A DNA stretch of 6,404 nucleotides from BOG-1112 sp964635325 (GCA_964635325.1 CAZWOL010000099.1:1-6404); one strand, 5' to 3'. Shown: positions 1 to 5,648, counted from the first letter of the stretch. The notes: generated by a model from the letters alone, not told the origin. Translations and numbers: made by a program.

Positions 1-44
1 TCCCACGGTTAACGCGCTGCTTGAATGTGTGCTTCGTTGACGTC

Positions 45-119
45 TTACCAAGAATTCTCCATCCATAGTCAATGAACGACGTTAGGAGTGAACTGGCTTG
101 GATGGAGATGAATTGGTAA
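45..119. repeat. Long imperfect inverted repeat left of tnpB
   Basis: Arms 45-65 and 99-119 are reverse complements apart from two small 2-base bulges. The perfect inner block is TCTCCATCCA (56-65) against TGGATGGAGA (99-108), with AATT and TTACCA/TGGTAA extending it outward. The loop is 33 bases (66-98). There is no gene on either strand here that I can recognise. It could be the subterminal structure of the tnpB element's left end or a relic of a small palindromic element. Its proximity to tnpB is the only contextual support. Confidence 0.55.
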
Positions 120-150
120 TAACAAAAATGATAAAATCATTTTTGTTATT
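118..150. repeat. Perfect AT-rich palindrome upstream of tnpB
   Basis: The 14-base arms 118-131 and 137-150 are exact reverse complements around the 5-base loop TAAAA. The last arm bases and the run that follows give a T-rich tail (146-153). As RNA this is a weak all-AU hairpin with a U-rich tail, so it might act as a terminator that shields tnpB from upstream transcription. As single-stranded DNA it could be a left-end hairpin of an IS200/IS605-type element. Sequence alone does not decide between these. Confidence 0.6.
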
Positions 151-266
151 TTTGTCCCAATCGAAACAATCCGACTGCTTTTCCGCGCTGCATCATTTTT
201 CCAAATATATTGTAACGGAGAAGTCGTTGCGATAGAAAGTCGTAAGCGTGTACTGAGTTCGTTTTC

Positions 267-271
267 AAGGA
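267..271 (+). promoter_or_regulatory. Ribosome binding site deciding the TTG start of tnpB
   Basis: AAGGA lies 9 bases before the TTG at 281. The reading frame is closed by TGA at 254-256 and there is no ATG or GTG between that stop and 281, so the Shine-Dalgarno match supports TTG as the true start. Confidence 0.6.
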
Positions 272-280
272 TTTTGCAGT

Positions 281-1351
281 TTGAGCATATTGACCTATTC
301 CTTTCGTATCAAAGATTCTTCTGCACATTGCCTGAAGAAGATGGCAAGGTCGGTGAATTTCATTTGGAATTACGCAAATGAGACAAGCTTCGATGCGATT
401 CGCAATCACGGAAAGTGGCTGACTAAATACGACTTCAATCCTCTCGTGAAAGGTGCTGCCAAGGACCTTGGCTTGCACAGTCAAACGGTGCAGCTTGTTG
501 CCTATGAGTATGTAACACGACGCCTCCAGTTCAAAAAAAGAAAGCTGCGATGGCGCAGTAAAAAATCCTTAGGATGGATCCCGCTCGGCAAAGATGGCAT
601 TCAGATCCGCGATGATCTTTTGGTGCATAATAAAAAGCGTATACGTTTTTGGAAATCGCGCGACATCGAGGGCAAAATCAAATGTGGATCTTTGACGGAA
701 GATGCTCGAGGACGTTGGTATCTCAACCTGCAGTGTGAGGTCGAAGAAAAACGCAAAGCCGGAACAGGCTCCATAGGTCTGGATCTCGGTCAAAAGACCT
801 TTGCCACAGACTCCAAGGGCAACAAACATCAGACCGGCCGTTGGTACCGTCACTACCAACAGAAAATTGCTTCTTTGCAACGAGGGAAGAAAAAACGTTC
901 GCTGCAAAGCGTGCATGCGAAGATCAAGAACAAGAGAAAAGATGATCTGCACAAGTTGAGCGACAAGCTCATTCAAGAAAATGGTGTCATCATTGTCGGA
1001 GACGTCGGTGGCACCAGATTATGCAAGACCAAGATGGCCAAATCTGTGCTCGACGCAGGTTGGTCATCATTTCGCACCATGTTGGAGTATAAAGCCAAAA
1101 GGCGGCATGGTGTTGTGCGTGTTGTGAACGAACGCAACACAACCCGAACCTGTAGCTGTTGCGGAGTGATCCCAGACAGTGCCCCGAAGGGGGTCAAAGG
1201 GCTAGGGATAAGAGAGTGGGTTTGTAGCAACTGCGGAGCGATTCATGATCGTGACGTGAATGCTGCAATAAACATTCTCCATTTGGGGCATCAAATGCTG
1301 GGTACTGAAGGGTCCCAGGAATTCCCCACTAGAAAATTGAGAATTGCGTAG
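281..1351 (+). CDS. tnpB: TnpB, RNA-guided RuvC-like nuclease of an IS605/IS1341-type element
   Basis: This 356-residue protein is close to full family length. TnpB is a guide-RNA-directed DNA endonuclease that helps retain IS200/IS605 and IS1341-type elements; it is the ancestor of Cas12. Visible motifs: an N-terminal helical part with NFIWNYANE (26-34); RuvC-I IGLDLGQK with D168; a RuvC-II region IIVGDVGG at 237-244; a zinc finger with C291/C294 and C315/C318; and RuvC-III HDRDVNAAINIL with D323 and D325. The position where RuvC-II usually has glutamate is G240 followed by D241, while a conserved-looking glutamate, E284, sits in VVNERNTTRT just before the zinc finger. This matches a TnpB subgroup with a relocated active-site glutamate rather than a dead enzyme, though that is inference. 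No tnpA is present, so the element is probably non-autonomous. Start is TTG, supported by an upstream AAGGA. Confidence 0.93.
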   Translation: MSILTYSFRIKDSSAHCLKKMARSVNFIWNYANETSFDAIRNHGKWLTKYDFNPLVKGAAKDLGLHSQTVQLVAYEYVTRRLQFKKRKLRWRSKKSLGWIPLGKDGIQIRDDLLVHNKKRIRFWKSRDIEGKIKCGSLTEDARGRWYLNLQCEVEEKRKAGTGSIGLDLGQKTFATDSKGNKHQTGRWYRHYQQKIASLQRGKKKRSLQSVHAKIKNKRKDDLHKLSDKLIQENGVIIVGDVGGTRLCKTKMAKSVLDAGWSSFRTMLEYKAKRRHGVVRVVNERNTTRTCSCCGVIPDSAPKGVKGLGIREWVCSNCGAIHDRDVNAAINILHLGHQMLGTEGSQEFPTRKLRIA

Positions 1352-1384
1352 CTTTTCGATTTTTTTAGTGGGGGAGGATGTCAA
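1322..1384 (+). ncRNA. Probable 3' scaffold of the TnpB guide (omega) RNA and element right end
   Basis: A hairpin spans the tnpB stop codon. Arm CCCCACTAGAAAA (1324-1336) pairs with TTTTTTAGTGGGG (1361-1373) with one G-U pair, and the outer bases 1322-1323 can pair with 1374-1375. The loop (1337-1360) contains the TAG stop. In known TnpB systems the guide RNA overlaps the gene's 3' end, ends at the element's right end, and uses the flanking DNA as guide. The following GGATGTCAA (1376-1384) is a plausible right terminus, placing the guide from about 1385. The 5' limit of the RNA is not visible. Confidence 0.5.
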
Positions 1385-1432
1385 AGATTTGCCTCGAGTA
1401 GAGCTAGGTCAAATTTGATTTAGTAATGAACT

Positions 1433-1447
1433 TTTGCAAACTTTCTA
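1433..1447. repeat. Direct repeat, left copy
   Basis: TTTGCAAACTTTCTA matches TTTACAAACTTTCTA at 1671-1685 in 14 of 15 positions in the same orientation. The two copies bound about 220 bases that contain the decayed lipoprotein-related fragment. Confidence 0.5.
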
Positions 1448-1622
1448 GATCGCTTGCCAAATAGTACCTTTAAGCTCTTTTTGAGTCCTGATTTTCAATG
1501 AGTTGGTGCTTGAAGCTGTGCCGGGTATCACAGAATTTCCAAACTTCATCGTAGAGGCTGTTAAAAAGTTTTCCTCGCTGTAGGCTTCTTGCCTGCCATA
1601 TGTAAGCGGGCCTAACAGCGAA
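1445..1622 (-). pseudogene. Decayed fragment related to the lipoprotein gene at 2548-3897
   Basis: Bases 1581-1616 align to about 3433-3468 inside the smaller lipoprotein gene, with 16 consecutive identical bases (TTGCCTGCCATATGTA) and the flanking TAGGCTTC. The differences are two single-base deletions and two substitutions. Restoring the deletions on the minus strand gives R-P-A-L-H-M-A-G-N-E-A-Y, the lipoprotein's residues 145-156, and both substitutions fall at third codon positions (AGA/AGG, CCT/CCC). That is what a decayed coding copy would show. Beyond this block an open frame continues to a TAG at 1445-1447 but no longer resembles either lipoprotein. No start, signal peptide or ribosome binding site remains. 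A chance match is possible but unlikely for a 16-base identity in this window. Confidence 0.45.
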
Positions 1623-1625
1623 GGC
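1574..1625. other. Fold-back structure around the decayed fragment
   Basis: CGCTGTAG pairs with CTAACAGCG (one bulged A), and inside it GCCTGC pairs with GCGGGC (one G-U) around a CATATGTAA loop. The equivalent stretch in the lipoprotein gene can form the inner stem too (GCCTGC with GCAGGT). The stem may be a by-product of the shared coding sequence or a structured repeat in its own right. The rest of 1386-1714 shows no gene and no convincing terminator. Confidence 0.35.
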
Positions 1626-1670
1626 AGTAAGAGACTTGCAAGGTAAGGGAGCCTAGCTTGCATGGATAAG

Positions 1671-1685
1671 TTTACAAACTTTCTA
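1671..1685. repeat. Direct repeat, right copy
   Basis: TTTACAAACTTTCTA is the partner of 1433-1447, with an 11-base perfect core CAAACTTTCTA. The spacing between copies is 238 bases. Confidence 0.5.
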
Positions 1686-1714
1686 TGAGCAGTTTCAAAT
1701 CACATTAAGCTAGT

Positions 1715-2017
1715 TTAAATTTCAAACTCTACTTTTTCTGTGTTGATGTTTTTCTTAAATGACGCATCAACAGAATTCCAATCTGCAATATCAACTTTAA
1801 AAGGCAAATCAGATTCATCAAACTGATGTCGTAAGTCCGCTAGCAATTCAAGTGGCATTGTTTTGCCGATATCAATTAAAAGATCCAAATCCGAATATAC
1901 TTTTTTAGTCTTATGAGCTCTGGATCCAAATACCCAAACTCTAATATTTGCTGGGAGTGTGTTGCGTAAAATATGTTGCACAATGAGGTAGTGTTCGTGT
2001 TGAAGATCCATATTCAC
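1715..2017 (-). CDS. mntA: MntA-type minimal nucleotidyltransferase (antitoxin of a HEPN/MNT pair)
   Basis: This is a 100-residue minimal nucleotidyltransferase of the HI0073/MNT family. The signature GSX10DXD is exact: G31-S32, ten residues, then D43-L-D45 (GSRA...SDLD). The third metal-binding aspartate is D76 in FKVDIADW. In type VII toxin-antitoxin systems MntA neutralises the partner HEPN RNase by adding AMP units to a tyrosine beside the RNase motif. The gene follows hepT with no intervening base, implying co-translation. Two starts are possible: GTG at 2017, directly after the hepT stop, or ATG at 2011. An AAGAG sits 9 bases before the ATG but only 3 before the GTG, so a 98-residue product from the ATG is somewhat likelier. 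The protein appears complete. Confidence 0.9.
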   Translation of the reverse strand: MNMDLQHEHYLIVQHILRNTLPANIRVWVFGSRAHKTKKVYSDLDLLIDIGKTMPLELLADLRHQFDESDLPFKVDIADWNSVDASFKKNINTEKVEFEI

Positions 2018-2434
2018 CTACTCTTGGCTGGCGCGTATTATCATTTGATTCAGTAGGTGTTGAGCGTCCTTTAAAAAGCTTGGAATCGCAGTAAAAACTT
2101 GCGTTGCCTTCTTTTCATCATATGTGTGAGAGGTTGCATTACGAGCTTCTCTGTATATTTTCCATTGATCCCAGCCATGCAAAAGTAGATTTCGTTCGGA
2201 AGCTGTACGAATCATGTTCGAAAATGACATTTGATCAATTTCTTCTGCGTTAGGCTCGGTCATCTCTAAAAAACGTCTGAGCATTTTGTGAGAAAGTTCG
2301 TATGTGTATTCAAATCTTTGAATAGCAGCATCTCGAATAAAAACATTGCTAGGTTGCTTCTTATGCTCAGCCAAGACCTCTTCTAAGGATTTGACGGCTT
2401 TTTTTAGAGATGAAAAATCTAAATTGAGGGCCAT
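2018..2434 (-). CDS. hepT: HepT-type HEPN toxin (HI0074 family)
   Basis: This is a 138-residue all-helical HEPN-domain protein. It belongs to the HI0074 family, often annotated as 'nucleotidyltransferase substrate-binding protein'. The HEPN RNase motif RX4HXY is intact: R98, then NATS, then H103-T-Y105. Y105 sits where the modified tyrosine lies in characterised HepT proteins. The expected role is an RNA-cleaving toxin controlled by the adjacent nucleotidyltransferase. Toxin-first gene order and zero spacing match known hepT-mntA operons. The start at 2434 (MALNLDFSSL) fits the family's usual N-terminus, but the ribosome binding site is weak (AGGA about 13 bases upstream). A good promoter lies just upstream. 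The substrate RNA cannot be told from sequence, and whether this pair is toxic or a benign enzyme-accessory pair is untested. Confidence 0.88.
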   Translation of the reverse strand: MALNLDFSSLKKAVKSLEEVLAEHKKQPSNVFIRDAAIQRFEYTYELSHKMLRRFLEMTEPNAEEIDQMSFSNMIRTASERNLLLHGWDQWKIYREARNATSHTYDEKKATQVFTAIPSFLKDAQHLLNQMIIRASQE

Positions 2435-2473
2435 TGGTTTGGTAGTGTCCTAAAATATTGCTTACTTGTGGTC

Positions 2474-2503
2474 AGTATACACTTGGATTGAACTAGCGGT
2501 CAA
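2474..2503 (-). promoter_or_regulatory. Sigma-70-like promoter for hepT-mntA
   Basis: On the minus strand, TTGACC (2498-2503) is followed after 18 bases by TATACT (2474-2479), each 5 of 6 to consensus. Transcription would start near 2467, leaving roughly a 30-base leader before the hepT ATG. It lies in the 113-base gap after the lipoprotein stop, so the toxin-antitoxin pair can be transcribed independently. Confidence 0.6.
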
Positions 2504-2547
2504 ACAAACACATGCTAAAAAATAGACGACAAACCTAGAGTAAAAGC

Positions 2548-3897
2548 TTACTTTCCAATGCCAAGTGATGCGCGCACATCCCAAAGTTGGCTCTCTACTT
2601 CGCTTAGTGCTTCAAGGGCCTTTTTCAGTCTCGTTCTAGCTTGGGATTCTGCAAGGCCAAGTCTGCTAGCGCTCACTTGTGAGTAAGCCATCAACCCACC
2701 TCCAACAAGCACTCCAGCGAGGCCACCACCTATGCCGAGTTTGTTGAGGCTTGAGCGTGGACGTAAGCTTTCCGAAGTCGGTGTCTGTAGCTTGTTCATA
2801 TGCATCATATATGAATCACCAGGTCTAATTTCAGTTGTCTTTACAAAATCGTTATATTCTGTCATTTTTTTTGAAATCTCTTCTTGTATTTCTGCTTCAG
2901 ATGCTTTAGATGATTTTGCACGAATATCTTTTGCTACAAATTTTTGATAGTTTTTTGGTGATCTGAGTTTAGCATTGATCCGATCTTCAATGTTCCAAAA
3001 TTTTTTTCCGTCAGCAAATTGATAGCTATGCCATTTTTTCAGATCGAGATTTACCTGCTCCTCTTTGTTAGAATATCTGCTCTGTATGCCATATATCAAT
3101 TTTTCCGGTGGTGTAATGTTGTTTCTTTTTAAGAATTTTTTGTATCTGAAATCCGTTATGCTAGGAATCGCAAAATAGAATTGGTTATCTTTTTTGAAGA
3201 TATACTGAGTTTTTGAATCATTTAAATAGATCTTGCTTTCCATAACATCTCTGTACTCTTCGAGTAGCCTCTTCTGAGCTTCAGTCAACAGGCTTCTGTC
3301 TTCCAAATAACTGCTAAGACCAATTGCTGCTGATACTACGACAATAGCACCACCTAGCAGAGTCGTTGAAAGCGAGGCTCTTCCTGCACCAGATACTAGC
3401 AAGTCCGCTCCACTTTGATTGTGAGTATCATAGGCTTCGTTGCCTGCCATATGTAGAGCAGGTCTAGGTTGATTTTCAAAATGGTCTTGCTCAAAGGATT
3501 GGCTCATGAGTAGATCCCAACTTAGTGCATTCAGTTTGGGATTGCTGAATGTCTTCTCCAGTTGTTTAGAATCTTCATTTTTGACAGCATCCGTAGCATC
3601 TTTAAGCTCCTTAAGTGCTTTTGTATCTCCAGCTGTAGAGGCACCTCCTGAACTTGTAGAAGTGCTGTCTGTTTCTACTATGAGATCCTCTGTAGCTGCG
3701 CTGACTTCAGATGCAGCTGCCTTAGCATTTTCGACAACTTGCATAAGCGTTGTGGGGTCAGGGTTTGGCATAGGGGAAGATGCGGTGCTTTCCATGGAGT
3801 TTTTTGGTGTGCCAATATTGTCGTCGAATTTTTTCCTTGCGCACCCTAGAGCAAGGAGGATAAGCATCGAGAGTGCAATTTTCGAACGCTGTCTCAT
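2548..3897 (-). CDS. Lipoprotein paralog A with conserved ends and a variable core (unknown function)
   Basis: I do not recognise the family. The 449-residue product starts at the ATG at 3897; an open frame extends further upstream, but AAGGAG lies 7 bases before this ATG. Residues 1-19 form a lipoprotein signal peptide ending LLALG-C19, followed by ARKK. Next come a Pro/Ser/Thr-rich linker, a helical block (about 53-70 and 93-129, including ATDAVKNED and SNPKLNALSWDL), a hydrophobic helix at about 177-198, a charged core (about 200-380), a glycine-rich hydrophobic helix at about 387-409 (GIGGGLAGVLVGGG), and a coiled-coil-like tail (about 414-443). The ends match the neighbouring paralog at 4047-5648; the core does not. 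The core has Y252KKFLKRNNI and Y348NDFVKTTEI, instances of Y-x2-F-x5-I. No enzyme motif is visible. A lipid anchor plus two hydrophobic helices suggests an envelope or membrane-inserting protein. No strong terminator follows, so some readthrough to hepT is possible. Confidence 0.85.
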   Translation of the reverse strand: MRQRSKIALSMLILLALGCARKKFDDNIGTPKNSMESTASSPMPNPDPTTLMQVVENAKAAASEVSAATEDLIVETDSTSTSSGGASTAGDTKALKELKDATDAVKNEDSKQLEKTFSNPKLNALSWDLLMSQSFEQDHFENQPRPALHMAGNEAYDTHNQSGADLLVSGAGRASLSTTLLGGAIVVVSAAIGLSSYLEDRSLLTEAQKRLLEEYRDVMESKIYLNDSKTQYIFKKDNQFYFAIPSITDFRYKKFLKRNNITPPEKLIYGIQSRYSNKEEQVNLDLKKWHSYQFADGKKFWNIEDRINAKLRSPKNYQKFVAKDIRAKSSKASEAEIQEEISKKMTEYNDFVKTTEIRPGDSYMMHMNKLQTPTSESLRPRSSLNKLGIGGGLAGVLVGGGLMAYSQVSASRLGLAESQARTRLKKALEALSEVESQLWDVRASLGIGK

Positions 3898-3904
3898 CTG
3901 TCGT

Positions 3905-3910
3905 CTCCTT
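3905..3910 (-). promoter_or_regulatory. Ribosome binding site of lipoprotein A
   Basis: AAGGAG on the minus strand, 7 bases before the ATG at 3897. The surrounding TTAAGGAGAC(G/A)ACAGATG is almost identical upstream of the second lipoprotein, which fixes the start of both genes and shows the leader was duplicated with the gene. Confidence 0.8.
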
Positions 3911-3954
3911 AAAATTAAAGTCTGCAAAACGCTAGACGTGAGCATAAGACCGTA

Positions 3955-3971
3955 TCTTATTCTGAATAAGA
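3955..3971. promoter_or_regulatory. Palindrome in the upstream region of lipoprotein A, possible operator
   Basis: TCTTATTC (3955-3962) and GAATAAGA (3964-3971) are exact reverse complements around one central base. It lies about 58 bases before the start codon, between the upstream terminator and the gene, where a promoter must be. I see no convincing -35/-10 pair: TTGCGT-17-TAAGAT overlaps the site but is weak. The second lipoprotein's upstream region keeps TTATTCA but not the other arm. Confidence 0.35.
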
Positions 3972-3980
3972 ACAGTACGC

Positions 3981-4022
3981 AAAAACAAAGGAGCTCAATC
4001 CCTTAGAATCGAGCTCCTTTGT
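3981..4022 (-). terminator. Rho-independent terminator of lipoprotein B
   Basis: Read on the minus strand, the 12-base perfect arms ACAAAGGAGCTC (4011-4022) and GAGCTCCTTTGT (3985-3996) enclose a 14-base loop and run into a T5 tract. It begins 24 bases after the stop of the 533-residue lipoprotein and separates the two paralogs into different transcription units. Confidence 0.85.
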
Positions 4023-4046
4023 CTAAGGAGAAAACAGAGCGAGAGT

Positions 4047-5648
4047 CTACTCTCCGATACCTTGGGCTTCGCGTACTTCCCAAAGTTGGCTTTCGACTTC
4101 AGAGAGTGCTTCGAGCGCTTTTTTAAGTCTCGTTCTAGCTTCGGACTCTGCGAGGCCAAACATGTTGCCACCCAATTGTGTGTAAGCCATCAAGCCGCCA
4201 CCAGCAAGTATACCAGCTAGGCCACCACCGATCCCGAGTTTGTTGAGGGTTGAGCGTGGTTTAGTTGGATCTAGACGAGGGTTAAGTTTATTTTTATTTG
4301 CCAACGTTTGGTTTGGTGAGATACCATGCCTTTTCTGAAATTTTTTGTATGCTAAAACATCATTTTTTATGTGATTTTCAATAAAAGACTTCTGTTCTGA
4401 GGTAGGGTTGGAGACGATTTGTGTCCTTAAAATGCTCAATTTTGTTAAAAAATCATCATAACCAACTGTCGTTCCTTCTGGATTGCTGAGCGTAGGGTCA
4501 TAATGAGAATCCACGAGGATTCTCATTCTCTTGATATAGGATATCTTTGTTTTTGTGTGCTTTAATTTGATGTCATTTATCAAAGAGTCTATTGCCAAAT
4601 TCCTACTTCTTTGAATAAGCTCTTCTTGTGTTATAAATCGATTCTCATCAAGAAATAGAGAATCATTCATACCTATCTTTCTTCGCAAAGAACTGATATT
4701 ATTCACCAGTTGATCTTCCAATTGCGATACGGTGTGAATTGGGTGGTCTGTGTTTACAGCATAGGTTGATCCGATTTTGTATTTTCTCTTGAAAAGAGTG
4801 TACTCACTGTTTCCGTTTGGTACGTTCTCTTTAAATGCTCCTTTATCATTCAACCATTCTTGTTTTATTTTGAGATTGGTTAAAGCTGCTTCTGCTGTAT
4901 GAAAGTCTTTTAATAGTTGCTTCTGCTCTTTCGACAGTGGGCTTCTATCTTTGAAATAGCTTCCAAGTCCAACTGCTGCAGATACAACGATTATGGATCC
5001 ACCAGCTAGCATGCCAATTGAAACTGGAACATTTCCTACGCCTGGTACTGGCAAGTCACCGACGCTTTGGTTGAGGGCATCATGTGCTTCTTTGTCTGCT
5101 GTTTGAAGAGCTGGTTTGACGTCGTTTTCAAATGTATTTTTGATTTCTTGGCCAGCATCATCAAATGCTTTTTTTGTATCTTGTCCGAATTTATCAAAGG
5201 CTTCTTTAGTTTGTTGGCCAAGGACATCGAAGTATTTTTGGGGATCGTTTACGAAGAGATCCCAGCTTAGTGCATCCAGTTTTGGGTTGCTGAGTGTTTC
5301 TTCGAGTTTTTTAGGATCTTCATTTTTGACAGCATCTGTAGCATTTTTAAGTTCTGTAAGTTTCGTTATGTCATCGTCTTTAGTGGAGTTTTTTCCCGGT
5401 GCTTCGGGGGCCTTCTTAACTTCTTCTATGACAGCTTCTGCTGCTTCACTTACTTCAGCTGCAGCTGCTTTAGCGTTTTCGACAACCTCAGGCATCGTCT
5501 TAGGTTCTGGATTTGGTAGGGGGGCAGATGCAGCGCTACTTTCTGTCGAAGTTTTTGGAGCATCATTGTTGCTATTCGATTTCTTCTTTGCACACCCTAG
5601 GCCCAGAAGAATGAGCATCGAGAGTGCGATTTTCGAATTCAGTTTCAT
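4047..5648 (-). CDS. Lipoprotein paralog B with 11-residue amphipathic repeats (unknown function)
   Basis: I do not recognise the family. The 533-residue product starts at the ATG at 5648, 7 bases after AAGGAG. The signal peptide ends LLGLG-C19, then AKKK; the lipobox is not canonical at -3 (glycine) but the paralog has the same layout. An Ala/Glu-rich helical stretch follows (about 53-80), then the block ATDAVKNED and SNPKLDALSWDL shared with paralog A. Residues 144-176 are three tandem 11-mers (GQQTKEAFDKF, GQDTKKAFDDA, GQEIKNTFEND). A hydrophobic helix lies at about 209-232, a charged core at 233-464, a glycine-rich hydrophobic helix at about 471-493 and a coiled-coil-like tail at about 500-527 ending GIGE. 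The core carries Y283TLFKRKYKI, Y397DDFLTKLSI and Y434KKFQKRHGI. Beyond these it shows little similarity to paralog A. It is followed by its own terminator. The role is probably at the cell envelope or in a target membrane, by inference from topology alone. Confidence 0.85.
   Translation of the reverse strand: MKLNSKIALSMLILLGLGCAKKKSNSNNDAPKTSTESSAASAPLPNPEPKTMPEVVENAKAAAAEVSEAAEAVIEEVKKAPEAPGKNSTKDDDITKLTELKNATDAVKNEDPKKLEETLSNPKLDALSWDLFVNDPQKYFDVLGQQTKEAFDKFGQDTKKAFDDAGQEIKNTFENDVKPALQTADKEAHDALNQSVGDLPVPGVGNVPVSIGMLAGGSIIVVSAAVGLGSYFKDRSPLSKEQKQLLKDFHTAEAALTNLKIKQEWLNDKGAFKENVPNGNSEYTLFKRKYKIGSTYAVNTDHPIHTVSQLEDQLVNNISSLRRKIGMNDSLFLDENRFITQEELIQRSRNLAIDSLINDIKLKHTKTKISYIKRMRILVDSHYDPTLSNPEGTTVGYDDFLTKLSILRTQIVSNPTSEQKSFIENHIKNDVLAYKKFQKRHGISPNQTLANKNKLNPRLDPTKPRSTLNKLGIGGGLAGILAGGGLMAYTQLGGNMFGLAESEARTRLKKALEALSEVESQLWEVREAQGIGE
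5121..5219 (-). repeat. Three tandem 33-base repeats in lipoprotein B
   Basis: Three in-frame 33-base units encode residues 144-176 with the pattern G-Q-x-(T/I)-K-x-(A/T)-F-(D/E)-x-x. Eleven-residue periodicity with alternating charged and hydrophobic faces is typical of helices that lie on membrane surfaces. Paralog A lacks about 31 residues at this place, so the block was gained or lost by unit-wise change. Confidence 0.8.

Noticed and set aside
1..140. A minus-strand open frame running off the left edge (translation includes FIDYGWRILGKTS)
   Set aside because: It is about 45 codons, has no start signal or recognisable family, and overlaps the inverted repeats. A gene cannot be supported.
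569..976. 135-codon minus-strand frame opposite tnpB
   Set aside because: It lies wholly inside tnpB, whose protein is conserved throughout; there is no ribosome binding site or family match.
2435..2547. Terminator for lipoprotein A
   Set aside because: Only a 5-base stem (AGTAA/TTACT) and a distant T run (about 2519-2524 on the complement) are present, so it is not convincing.
3898..3945. Upstream extension of lipoprotein A by 16 residues (and of lipoprotein B by 7)
   Set aside because: The extension would place charged residues before the signal peptide and override the conserved AAGGAG located 7 bases before the downstream ATG.
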